Shown piece after piece: positions 34,225-42,035 of a DNA stretch of 64,000 nt. The position numbers were made by a program, and so were the translations under genes. The DNA comes from JBCDKH01 sp964388485 (lineage in GTDB: Bacteria > Planctomycetota > Phycisphaerae > Tepidisphaerales > Tepidisphaeraceae), in contig CAYMAS010000011.1 in the NCBI GenBank assembly GCA_964388485.1, positions 33,098-97,097 of the forward strand, given 5' to 3'. A model generated the notes under the pieces. It saw only the letters and a list, made by a program, of their open reading frames with translations, did no database searches and was not told where the DNA came from. The stretch's first letter is position 1; the number at the start of each line of letters is the position of its first letter.

Positions 34225-34237
34225 AGAGATCGTCGAG

Positions 34238-36913
34238 CTACTCCACCCCCGTCGGTGCCGGCGCCGGCACCAGGGGACCGTCCGGCCGAGGAGGGTCAGC
34301 GACGCGGACGTGTTCGCTCCAGAAGGCGTCGAAGCTCTGCGTGATGCCGAACATCCGCGACCGCTCGATGCTCGCCGACCGCATCTCGCGAAGGCGACGC
34401 GGATCGTCCACCAGCTCGCTGATCGTCCGGGCCCATAGCGACGCATGCTGGTCGTTGCTCGCAGGCAACACCAGACCCGTTTGCTTGTCGATGATCGTCT
34501 CCTTCGGCCCGCCCTCGGGACTCACCAGGCACGGCAACCCACACGCTTGCGCCTCCATCACGACCTGCCCCAGCGTGTCCGTTCGTGACGGGAAGACGAA
34601 CAAGTCGCTCGTCGCATACAGGCCTGGCAGCGTCGAATCATCGCAGAATCCCGGGAAGTAGGCTGGCATCCCCGCGAGCCGATCCTTCATCTTCTGCCGA
34701 TAGGGCCCGTCGCCCGCGATCACCAGGCAGACGTCCCGCCGCCGCTCGCAGACCTTCTCGAACGCGTCCGCCAACAAGGGCAGGTTCTTCTCGACGCTCA
34801 CCCGACCCGCGTACAGCAGCACGTGCGGCGTCTCGGAACGGTCGACCCCCGCCTCAGCCAACAGCCGTTCGCTGCGGGCTTCGGGCGTGAACTTCGTCAG
34901 GTTGATCCCAGGCCGGATCGTGCGGATCTGCTCGTCCCTCACGCCCAGGTCGTGCAGCTTGAACGTGTACGCACTCGACCGGCTGAAGACCGTGCGAGGC
35001 ACCTTGTAGAAGAGCTTCATCACCTGCGCGACGTTGCCCGCCTGCCGGTGGTCGCCCGTGAGCTTCTCGATGTAAGCCGGAAAATCCGTGTGATACGTCG
35101 CCAGCACCGGCACCCGCAGCATCGACGCGGCCAGCAACCCGATCAGGCCCATCGGCCCGGGCGTGCTGACGTGAATCGCGTCGTACTGCTCGCGATCACA
35201 AAGGTCGAGCACCTCCAGGATCGGCGGAATGTTGACCTTCAGCTCGTCGTACAGCGGCATCGGCCGACTCACCAGCGGCTCGAAGTTCCGCCGGAACGGC
35301 GCCTCGTCGCGGTCGTACCTGACGTCCTCCTTCGGCACCGACGTCATCACCGTCAGCGACTTGCCCTCGTTCGTCGCAATGCGGCCCATGTCGCGGATGA
35401 ACCGCGCGACGCCGTTGATGTCGTCGAACGTGTCGGTGAACAGGGCGATCTTCAGCTTGTCGCCACGCCGACGCACGTCCTGCCGGGTCAGAGCGGGAAG
35501 CAGGCTTCGCTCCTTGTTCTGGTGGAACAGGGCGAAGTAGTAAGGCGCCAGGACGAACTGCTGAGCCAACGCCGCCCCGACCGCATCGCCCAGCGCCACG
35601 AGACTCGCACGCTCGATGCCCATCTTGAACGCGTCGGCGATGCCGCCCGAGACGTCGCGATTGACGCCGTGGACGAACCGCATCATCTCGTCGTGATTCC
35701 CCAGCGGCGGCAGACCCTTTTCCAGCTCCGCGACCAGCTCCGGATGCTCCGGCAGACGCTTGCGGACGGAGTCGATGAACAGATTCTTGAGCAGACCGCT
35801 CGTCTGAATCTGCGGCGGCTCGCGACGCAGCCGCATGCCGACCTTCTTGGTGATCTTCTTGATCTTGCCCCGGGCCGCGAGGTAGACGAGCTGCAGCTTG
35901 CCCGGCTTCGTCCGCTCGCCGACGATCGCCTGCAACAGCGTCACCGGCAGGTTGGCGGAGTTGCCCGGCTTGCTCAGCAGGGAGCGTGTGTAGTACCGCA
36001 CCGCCACGCCCCAGAACGTGTGCGCAAGCTTGGCACTCGAACCCGATTCACCCGCCGCCCTCGTCAGGCCGAGCCGGATCGCCAGCAACGCGTCGTCGGG
36101 CGTGCGGACGTTCGCCGGGAACTCGGTCCACGTCCGGCCGACGTTCAGCAGGCCATGGTCGTCACTGCCTGCCGTCCGGCCCTTCTTCCAAGGCTCGGGC
36201 CAACGCGGCTTGAGATGGTGGACCTGGCTCAGCCGCTCGATTTCCTTCTGGTCCAGCTTGTCCAGCAACGGCTCGAAAGCGTCACGGTGCAGCGAGCTGT
36301 GCGCACCGTTGAGGCATTCGAACGTCTTAAAGAGCAGGAGCAGCCGTTCGAGGTGCCAGCGTTCGAGCTTGTCGTTCTGCCGATAGATCGGGTGGGCGAC
36401 GCTGTGGCTCAGGCCGTGCGTCTCGAAGTACTGAGCGACGTCGTAGATGCTCGGAGCGAGTCGCTGCAGGTCGTCGTGCTGCTGGCGGGTGATGCCGTAG
36501 ACGAGGACGTGCATCTTGCAGCCGTCCTCGGGGAACCAGCAGGTCAACTCCTCGCCGACGAAGACACCCGGCAGGTTCGTGATCGTCTCGACGCCGCTGA
36601 TGGAGTCGTGGTCGGTGATGGTGACGAGGTCCATGCCGCGGCGGATCGCTTGGGCGTAGACGTCGGCGGGCCGGCTGTACGACTCGGGGCACCCGATCAT
36701 GTTCAGCGCCGCCTCGCCTGTCTTGTTGGAGGCGTCGCTGTGGCAGTGGAGGTCGGCCCGGACGGTGCCGCTCGTCCGGCCGCTGGTGAGCGTCGAGGCG
36801 ACCTCGCCGAGGGCATCGAGCAACGGCGACCCTGCCGGATCGGCCAGGGAGTTGAGCGGGTCACTTGAAGGCGATGCCATGGGTGGTGGTTCGAGCGTAT
36901 TGCCGCTCTGCAT
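34238..36913 (-). CDS. PHP-domain phosphoesterase fused to a GT4 glycosyltransferase
   Basis: About 891 residues. The N-terminal part is a PHP metal-dependent phosphoesterase: VRADLHCHSDAS near residue 52, VTITDHDSISG near 96, a middle HPIYRQNDKLERWH segment and AGSDDHG. A helical linker of about 200 residues follows. The C-terminal 390 residues are a GT-B, GT4-type glycosyltransferase (FTDTFDDINGVARFIRDM, VLATYHTDFPAY, YAGRVSVEKNLPLLADAF, and the SPEGGPKETIIDKQTG donor-site glutamates) close to mannosyl- and diacylglycerol glucosyltransferases. A lipid or polyprenol glycosyltransferase with an attached phosphoesterase is likely. Three candidate starts exist (TTG 36943, ATG 36913, ATG 36880); none has a clear ribosome site. 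Confidence 0.85.
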   Translation of the reverse strand: MQSGNTLEPPPMASPSSDPLNSLADPAGSPLLDALGEVASTLTSGRTSGTVRADLHCHSDASNKTGEAALNMIGCPESYSRPADVYAQAIRRGMDLVTITDHDSISGVETITNLPGVFVGEELTCWFPEDGCKMHVLVYGITRQQHDDLQRLAPSIYDVAQYFETHGLSHSVAHPIYRQNDKLERWHLERLLLLFKTFECLNGAHSSLHRDAFEPLLDKLDQKEIERLSQVHHLKPRWPEPWKKGRTAGSDDHGLLNVGRTWTEFPANVRTPDDALLAIRLGLTRAAGESGSSAKLAHTFWGVAVRYYTRSLLSKPGNSANLPVTLLQAIVGERTKPGKLQLVYLAARGKIKKITKKVGMRLRREPPQIQTSGLLKNLFIDSVRKRLPEHPELVAELEKGLPPLGNHDEMMRFVHGVNRDVSGGIADAFKMGIERASLVALGDAVGAALAQQFVLAPYYFALFHQNKERSLLPALTRQDVRRRGDKLKIALFTDTFDDINGVARFIRDMGRIATNEGKSLTVMTSVPKEDVRYDRDEAPFRRNFEPLVSRPMPLYDELKVNIPPILEVLDLCDREQYDAIHVSTPGPMGLIGLLAASMLRVPVLATYHTDFPAYIEKLTGDHRQAGNVAQVMKLFYKVPRTVFSRSSAYTFKLHDLGVRDEQIRTIRPGINLTKFTPEARSERLLAEAGVDRSETPHVLLYAGRVSVEKNLPLLADAFEKVCERRRDVCLVIAGDGPYRQKMKDRLAGMPAYFPGFCDDSTLPGLYATSDLFVFPSRTDTLGQVVMEAQACGLPCLVSPEGGPKETIIDKQTGLVLPASNDQHASLWARTISELVDDPRRLREMRSASIERSRMFGITQSFDAFWSEHVRVADPPRPDGPLVPAPAPTGVE

Positions 36914-37009
36914 AAAGCGTAACACGTCATGGTGCAGCGACAACGCATTAACTCAAAGCACATGCGGACACGGCGCTGGCTCGGGTTCGATGCGTCTTGA
37001 TGGTTTTGA

Positions 37010-37039
37010 GGTATCCGCGGAGCTTGCTCCGCAACTACC
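37010..37039. repeat. REP-like hairpin, ccgcggagc-ttg-ctccgc type
   Basis: A 7-bp stem (gcggagc / gctccgc, tt loop) enclosed by an outer ggta / tacc pair. It lies 8 bp beyond the 3' end of trpD. The same unit forms both ends of the element at 51573-51650. It could terminate trpD transcription. Confidence 0.6.
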
Positions 37040-37047
37040 CAGACAGC

Positions 37048-38043
37048 TCATCCTCGATACGCCAGTCGGTCCAAGGTCGAACCCGCTCGGCCGGTGTCGA
37101 CGACCTCCGTCACCACCGGCAGCGCCGTCTCGACGTCGTCCGCTGCCCCGGCAACCACGAGGGCGGCGGCGGCGTTGAGGAGGATCGCGTCACGTGCCGG
37201 GCCCGGCTCACCGTCGAATACCCGGCGGATCATCGCGGCACTTTCGGCCGGCGAATCGGCCTGCAGGTCGGCGACGCTGCCGGTCAGGCCCAGCGGCGAC
37301 GGGTCGAACGTCCACGTCGTCACGCTTCCGTCGCGGACCTCGCTGACGCGGGTCGGCGAGACGCATGACAGGTCGTCCTGGCCGTCATCACTGTGAACGA
37401 CCCACGCCCGGTCGCTGCCGAGTCGCAGCAGGGCGTTTGCCAGCAGCTCCGAATGTTCCGGCTTCGCGACGCCCAGGAGTTGCCGACGGACGCCTGCCGG
37501 GTTCGTCAGCGGGCCCAGGAGGTTGAAGACGGTCGGCACGCCCAGCGCCTGGCGGATCGGCGCCACGTGCTTCATCGCCGGGTGGTGGTTGCGTGCGAAG
37601 GCGAAGGCGATGCCGCAGCGATTGAGTTGTTCCTTGGGATCTTTGTCGAGCCGGACGCCCAGGGTTTCGAGCACGTCGGCCGATCCGGTTTTGGAGGAGG
37701 CGGCGCGGTTGCCGTGTTTCACGACGCGAACGCCCGCCGCCGCGGCGACGAGGGCGGCGGCGGTGGAGACGTTGAACGTGCCGCTACCCGTTCCGCCGGT
37801 GCCGCAGGTGTCGATGAGGTCGGACGCGTCGCCGACGTCGATCGGCAGCGAGTGCTGTCTCATCACCGTGGCAGCCGCGGCGAGTTCGTCGGCGGTGACG
37901 CCTTTGCCCTGCAGCGCGACGAGAAACCCGCTAACCACCACCGGGTCGGCGTCGCCTGAGAAGACGCAGGCGAATGCCTCCCGCGCCGCGTCCGGTTCGA
38001 GGTCATCTTCGGAGAGTAGCTGTTGGAGGACGGTCTTGAGCAT
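37048..38043 (-). CDS. trpD: Anthranilate phosphoribosyltransferase
   Basis: A 331-residue enzyme that transfers phosphoribose from PRPP to anthranilate, the second step of tryptophan synthesis. Glycine-rich PRPP site: DTCGTGGTGSGTFNVSTA. Anthranilate/Mg site: VKHGNRAASSKTGSADVLE. The helices FARNHHPAMKHVAPIRQALG and NLLGPLTNPAGVRRQLLGV are standard. The length is normal. The start is the Met of MLKTVLQQLL; the upstream in-frame extension is arginine-rich and untypical. galK lies upstream on the same strand with a 35-bp gap. Confidence 0.95.
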   Translation of the reverse strand: MLKTVLQQLLSEDDLEPDAAREAFACVFSGDADPVVVSGFLVALQGKGVTADELAAAATVMRQHSLPIDVGDASDLIDTCGTGGTGSGTFNVSTAAALVAAAAGVRVVKHGNRAASSKTGSADVLETLGVRLDKDPKEQLNRCGIAFAFARNHHPAMKHVAPIRQALGVPTVFNLLGPLTNPAGVRRQLLGVAKPEHSELLANALLRLGSDRAWVVHSDDGQDDLSCVSPTRVSEVRDGSVTTWTFDPSPLGLTGSVADLQADSPAESAAMIRRVFDGEPGPARDAILLNAAAALVVAGAADDVETALPVVTEVVDTGRAGSTLDRLAYRG

Positions 38044-38078
38044 CACCCCATGATTGTCGCGTCTACCAGAAGAAGTCG

Positions 38079-39302
38079 CTAATCCAGCACGCTCGCACCG
38101 CGCGTCGCCCGCGTGACGAACGGGAGCGTGTCGACGCCGAAGCGCTCCTTCGCCGCCTTCGCAAGGGCGGCGACGGCTGCGTCCGCAGCATCGGCGTGGC
38201 ACAGCGTGACCGTGCAGCCGCCGAAGCCGCCGCCGGTCATGCGGCTGCCATAGACGCCGTCCACCTCGCGAGCCGCCTCGACCAACGCGTCCAGCTCCGG
38301 CGTGCTGACCTCGTAATCCTTCGACAGGCTCTCGTGGCTCGCGTACATCAGCTGACCCGCCTCGGCGTAGTCGCCGGCTCGCAAAGCATCAGCAAAGGCG
38401 AGGCAGCGGCCGTTCTCCGTCGTGCCGTGACGAGCCCGGCGGAACAACTCGTCGCCCAGATCGTCCTTGATTGCCTCGACCTGATCGAGCGTCGCGTCCC
38501 GCAGCGTCGGCACGTCCAGCTTCTTCGCGACCGCCTCGCAAGCCCCACGTCGCTCGGCATACTCGCCGCCGCTGAGCTCGTGCTCCACTTTGCTGTCGCA
38601 GATGACGACCGCCACCTCGTCGCCCGGCAGCGGCACGTGCGTCTGCTCCATCGACCGGCAATCGAGCAGCATCGCGTGGTCTTCCAAACCCCCGGCGACG
38701 ATCATCATGTCCATGATCCCAACCGGAACGCCGCCATACTCGGTCTCGGCCCGCTGGCAGAGCTTGGCGATCTCGACAGTCGTCATCGTCCCGCCCGACA
38801 GGTGCAACATCAGCCGCGTCATGCCGACTTCGAGGGCGGCACTGCTGCTGAGACCCGCACCGACCGGCAGGCTGCTCATGAGGTAGATCTCGGCACCGCT
38901 GAGCACCTCGCCCCGCTCGCGAAGCAGAGCGACAGGGCCCCGCAGGTAGTTCGTCCACTTCGGCTCACCCTTGCCGGTCTCGACGGTGAAGGTCGTAATC
39001 GGCGTGCCGATTTCGGCGTCGCTGGCGACGTGGATTTGCTCGTCGTTGCGGCGGCGGTAGGCGAAGGTGATCCGCGGCTCGATCGCCATCGGAAAGACGA
39101 AGCCTTCCTGGTAATCCGTGTGCTCGCCGATGAGATTGACCCGGCCGGGCGAGTTGACGACGTGAATCGGTGCGTCGTTTGCGAGATCGCCGTCGCCGTC
39201 GTCTGCCCCGAAGAGCTCCATGAACTTGGTGCGAAGCGAGGCGAACTGCGGGTCGTTGCCGCTGCCGGGCTGAGCGTAACGGTCGGCGGGTTCGCTTGTC
39301 AT
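38079..39302 (-). CDS. galK: Galactokinase
   Basis: A 407-residue GHMP kinase that phosphorylates galactose at C1. The galactokinase signature GRVNLIGEHTDYQEGFVFP, the ATP-binding loop PVGAGLSSSAALEVG and the C-terminal motif GSRMTGGGFGGCTVTL are all intact. The Asp of VGIMDMMIVAGG corresponds to the catalytic base, although the usual Gln of the GIMDQ motif is Met here. With a GH42 beta-galactosidase 5 kb upstream, the organism probably uses galactosides. The start is divergent from tmk with about 56 bp between them. Confidence 0.92.
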   Translation of the reverse strand: MTSEPADRYAQPGSGNDPQFASLRTKFMELFGADDGDGDLANDAPIHVVNSPGRVNLIGEHTDYQEGFVFPMAIEPRITFAYRRRNDEQIHVASDAEIGTPITTFTVETGKGEPKWTNYLRGPVALLRERGEVLSGAEIYLMSSLPVGAGLSSSAALEVGMTRLMLHLSGGTMTTVEIAKLCQRAETEYGGVPVGIMDMMIVAGGLEDHAMLLDCRSMEQTHVPLPGDEVAVVICDSKVEHELSGGEYAERRGACEAVAKKLDVPTLRDATLDQVEAIKDDLGDELFRRARHGTTENGRCLAFADALRAGDYAEAGQLMYASHESLSKDYEVSTPELDALVEAAREVDGVYGSRMTGGGFGGCTVTLCHADAADAAVAALAKAAKERFGVDTLPFVTRATRGASVLD

Positions 39303-39358
39303 GCCGGCAGGTTATGGCGGCGGTTTGACTCGGGACCGAAGCGGGGCACCATCGGCCG

Positions 39359-40021
39359 ATGCCCGCAAGCGATCTGGCCGGCCGATTCATCGTGCTCGAC
39401 GGCGGCGAAGGGTGCGGCAAGAGCACGCAGATGAAACGCCTCGCCAGCGGCTTCTCCGTCGTGGAGCCGCTGGTGCTTCGTGATCCCGGCACCACGGCAA
39501 CGGGCGAACGCATCCGCGATCTGCTGCTCGACCCGCAGAGCAACGTGGCGATGCGGTCGGAAATGCTGCTCTACATGGCGGCAAGGGCTCAGCTCGTGCA
39601 GGAACTCGTACGACCTGCGATCGATTCGGGCCGACTGGTGCTGTGCGACCGTTTCGTCAGTTCCACGCTCGCCTACCAGCTCGGCGGCGACGGCCTGACG
39701 TTCGACGAGATCGAGCAGACGGCGTCCGTTGCCACGGGTGGGTGTTTGCCGGACCTGACGATCATCCTCGACGTGCCGACGGAGGTCGCTCAGGCACGTG
39801 TTGTGCCGAAGTACCGCTCGCTTTTTGGCGACGCGTCGGCCGACGGGGACAAGGACCGCATCGAGCGTCGCCCAGAGTCGTACCACCGGCAGGTTCGGCA
39901 GAACTTCCTCGATCTTGCCGAGCGTCGGCCCGAGCGGCATGCGGTGGTTGATGCGAGCGCGACGGTTGACGTTGTGGCCGAGCGGGTACGGGCAGCGATT
40001 GCCGAGCGACTTAGCGGCTGA
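39359..40021 (+). CDS. tmk: Thymidylate kinase
   Basis: A 220-residue P-loop enzyme that converts dTMP to dTDP. The phosphate-binding loop is LDGGEGCGKSTQMKRL, the DR motif is VLCDRFVSSTLAYQLGGDG, and a LID-region arginine cluster lies in DRIERRPESYHRQVRQNFL. The late VPKYRSLFGDASAD stretch is slightly longer than usual. The M48 protease gene begins 23 bp downstream on the same strand. Confidence 0.93.
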   Translation: MPASDLAGRFIVLDGGEGCGKSTQMKRLASGFSVVEPLVLRDPGTTATGERIRDLLLDPQSNVAMRSEMLLYMAARAQLVQELVRPAIDSGRLVLCDRFVSSTLAYQLGGDGLTFDEIEQTASVATGGCLPDLTIILDVPTEVAQARVVPKYRSLFGDASADGDKDRIERRPESYHRQVRQNFLDLAERRPERHAVVDASATVDVVAERVRAAIAERLSG

Positions 40022-40044
40022 CAGATCGGCGGCAAGGCGTTCTA

Positions 40045-41085
40045 ATGGTGGCCATGCACCGCCTCGTCCGCATGTCGAAGGTTCTGCCGATCCTCATCCT
40101 CTTCACCGGCCTAGCCGGTTGCGTGTCGGATCAGCAGGTCATTGCTCAGGCCAACGATGTTCACAACGACCTGGAGCCGGCGGTCTTGACGGATCCGACG
40201 CTCGACGCTTATGTCCAGGAAGTCGGCGATAAGATCGTCGAAGCCGCCCAGGACATGTACGAGGCGGGCGAGCTGGGTGACTATGACGTCGAGCCGTGGA
40301 TGTTCGAAGACATCGAGTTCCACTTCGTCGCCTCGCCCGTGACGAACGCCTTCACGACCGGCGGCAAGCACGTCTACATGTACACGGGCCTGTTCGAGAA
40401 CGCAGAGACGGAAGACGCGTTCGCGGCCGTCGTGGCGCACGAATTTGGGCACATCATCGGTCGGCACGTGCACGAGTCGATGGGCAACCAGTACAAGCTC
40501 CTGGGCGCCGCCGCGTTGGCCGGTGGGGCGGCGGCATTGCTGAGCGAGGATGGAAATCGCACGCAAAACGCGACAACCTTCGGCACGCTCGCCCTCACGG
40601 GCGGACAGCTCGCGAACCTGCAGTTCGGCCGTGAAAACGAGCGAGAGGCGGACGAGCTCGGCTTCGACTTCTACGTCCGCGCCGGCTACGACCCGCAGAA
40701 GTTCAAGGACTTCTTCGAGGCCATGATCGCCGAGCAGGCCAAAGCCGGCGGTGGCGGAGGCGGCGGCATCCAGGGCTACTTCAGCTCTCACCCGCAGCTT
40801 CAGGAACGCGTCAACACGGCAGAGCAGATGGCCGAGCAGGTCGATCCGACGCTCGTCGAGGCGAACGACGACGAGCCGCCGGTGGCGGATTCGCGTCGCT
40901 ACGCCGAGCTCCAGGAGCGAAGCCGGCCCATCACCCGCGAAGCCGCCGAAGCCGCCACGTCCGGTCGATCCGCCGCTATGGAGAAGGCCATGAGCATCCT
41001 CGCCGCCTTCCCCGCGTGCGTCGGCGGGCCCAGCGACAACATCCCGCCCGGCTCGCAGAAGTCCTCCGTCCGCCGACGCAACTAA
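40045..41085 (+). CDS. M48-family zinc protease, lipoprotein (BepA/LoiP-like)
   Basis: A 346-residue exported protease. The N-terminus has a hydrophobic leader ending in a lipobox (FTGLAGC), so it should be a lipoprotein. The catalytic motif is VVAHEFGHIIGRH, followed by a hydrophobic stretch (AAALAGGAAALL) and the third ligand in NEREADELGFDFYVRAGYDP. The GGGGGGGIQGYFSSHPQLQER segment matches M48 periplasmic proteases. Related proteins assist outer-membrane quality control. The C-terminal 60 residues are charged and low in structure. It follows tmk closely. Confidence 0.85.
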   Translation: MVAMHRLVRMSKVLPILILFTGLAGCVSDQQVIAQANDVHNDLEPAVLTDPTLDAYVQEVGDKIVEAAQDMYEAGELGDYDVEPWMFEDIEFHFVASPVTNAFTTGGKHVYMYTGLFENAETEDAFAAVVAHEFGHIIGRHVHESMGNQYKLLGAAALAGGAAALLSEDGNRTQNATTFGTLALTGGQLANLQFGRENEREADELGFDFYVRAGYDPQKFKDFFEAMIAEQAKAGGGGGGGIQGYFSSHPQLQERVNTAEQMAEQVDPTLVEANDDEPPVADSRRYAELQERSRPITREAAEAATSGRSAAMEKAMSILAAFPACVGGPSDNIPPGSQKSSVRRRN

Positions 41086-41155
41086 GTCACACCGTGAAGT
41101 CACGCAACTAGGGGATCGGCGGCGAACCACGGCCGGGCTACGGTGCCGGTTCCCT

Positions 41156-41968
41156 ATGTCACGCGACGGCCAACAACGCATTCAAAAAGTCCTCGCCGCC
41201 GCTGGCGTGGCGTCGCGGCGAGCGTGCGAGGAACTCGTCACCACCGGCCGCGTCAGCGTCGATGGCGTCACCTCGACCAAGTTGCCGTGGCTGATCGATC
41301 CGGCAACGGCAGACATCGTCGTCGATGGCGAGAGGATCAAGACGAGCAAGCCCCGCGGTGCCAGCCGCAGCGAACCTCGGCACGCGTACATCCTGCTCAA
41401 CAAGCCGATCCACGTCGTCTGCACGAACGTCGCCCAGCACTCGCAAGGCTTCGAGCAGACCCGCGCGATCGACCTGCTGCCCCGCGAGTTCCGCCGCCGC
41501 GTCTGGCCCGTCGGCCGACTCGACGCCACCAGCCGCGGCCTCTTGCTGCTCACCGACGACGGCGACCTCACGCACCGCCTGACGCACCCGTCCTTCGGCG
41601 TCGCCAAAACCTACCGCATTGTCTGCGACGGCATGGTCACGCCCGACGTCGCCGACAAGCTCGGCGACGGCATCTTCCTCGTTGACCGCGAAACCCAACG
41701 CGGCAGCAAGACCGCACCCGCCGCGCTCAAGATCGTCCGCCGCGACCGCGAGCGGAGCATTCTGGAGCTCACCATCAAAGAAGGCCGCAACCGGCAGCTC
41801 CGCCGCATGCTCGCGGCGGTGGGGCACAAGGTCCGAGATCTCCGCCGCACGAGGATCGGGCCGCTGCAAATGCGGGAGTTGCCCGAGGGTTCGAGTCGAC
41901 CACTGTCGCGCAGCGAGCTGTCCGCTCTGCGATCCGCGGTTGGTCTTCGCCACGAAGCACAACGTTGA
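41156..41968 (+). CDS. Pseudouridine synthase, RluB/RsuA family
   Basis: About 270 residues. The N-terminal S4 RNA-binding domain (QRIQKVLAAAGVASRRACEELV) leads to the synthase domain, with the catalytic aspartate in VGRLDATSRGLLLLTDDGDLTHRL and the following YRIVCDG and EGRNRQLRRMLAAVGHKVRDLRR motifs. These are the features of RluB/RluF/RsuA enzymes acting on 23S or 16S rRNA; the exact target is not readable. It converges on the AAA ATPase gene, with a hairpin in the short gap. Confidence 0.9.
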   Translation: MSRDGQQRIQKVLAAAGVASRRACEELVTTGRVSVDGVTSTKLPWLIDPATADIVVDGERIKTSKPRGASRSEPRHAYILLNKPIHVVCTNVAQHSQGFEQTRAIDLLPREFRRRVWPVGRLDATSRGLLLLTDDGDLTHRLTHPSFGVAKTYRIVCDGMVTPDVADKLGDGIFLVDRETQRGSKTAPAALKIVRRDRERSILELTIKEGRNRQLRRMLAAVGHKVRDLRRTRIGPLQMRELPEGSSRPLSRSELSALRSAVGLRHEAQR

Positions 41969-41992
41969 AAAAGCGTGGTCGCGGGTCACGCA

Positions 41993-42024
41993 CGATGCAG
42001 GCTGCACGCGTCGTTGCAGCATCG
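41993..42024. terminator. Hairpin between convergent genes
   Basis: An inverted repeat (cgatgcaggctgca with tgcagcatcg, 4-nt bulge) lies between the RluB-type and AAA genes. There is no T-tract. It could act in both directions. Confidence 0.35.
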
Positions 42025-42035
42025 CGTAGCGGACG

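Larger units (their letters stand above)
33710..34237. other. Repeat-rich non-coding region with scaffold gap
   Basis: About 530 bp between the epimerase start and the PHP-GT4 stop. It holds two 18-bp palindromes 64 bp apart, a short unique stretch (about 33861-34046), and a 34-bp terminal-inverted-repeat element interrupted by 25 Ns. Possible frames here translate to arginine/proline-rich text with no recognisable domain, so I call no gene. Confidence 0.7.

Noticed and set aside
34823..36868. Plus-strand frame of 681 codons opposite the PHP-GT4 gene
   Set aside because: Arg/His/Gln-rich antisense text; the minus strand encodes two recognisable domains.
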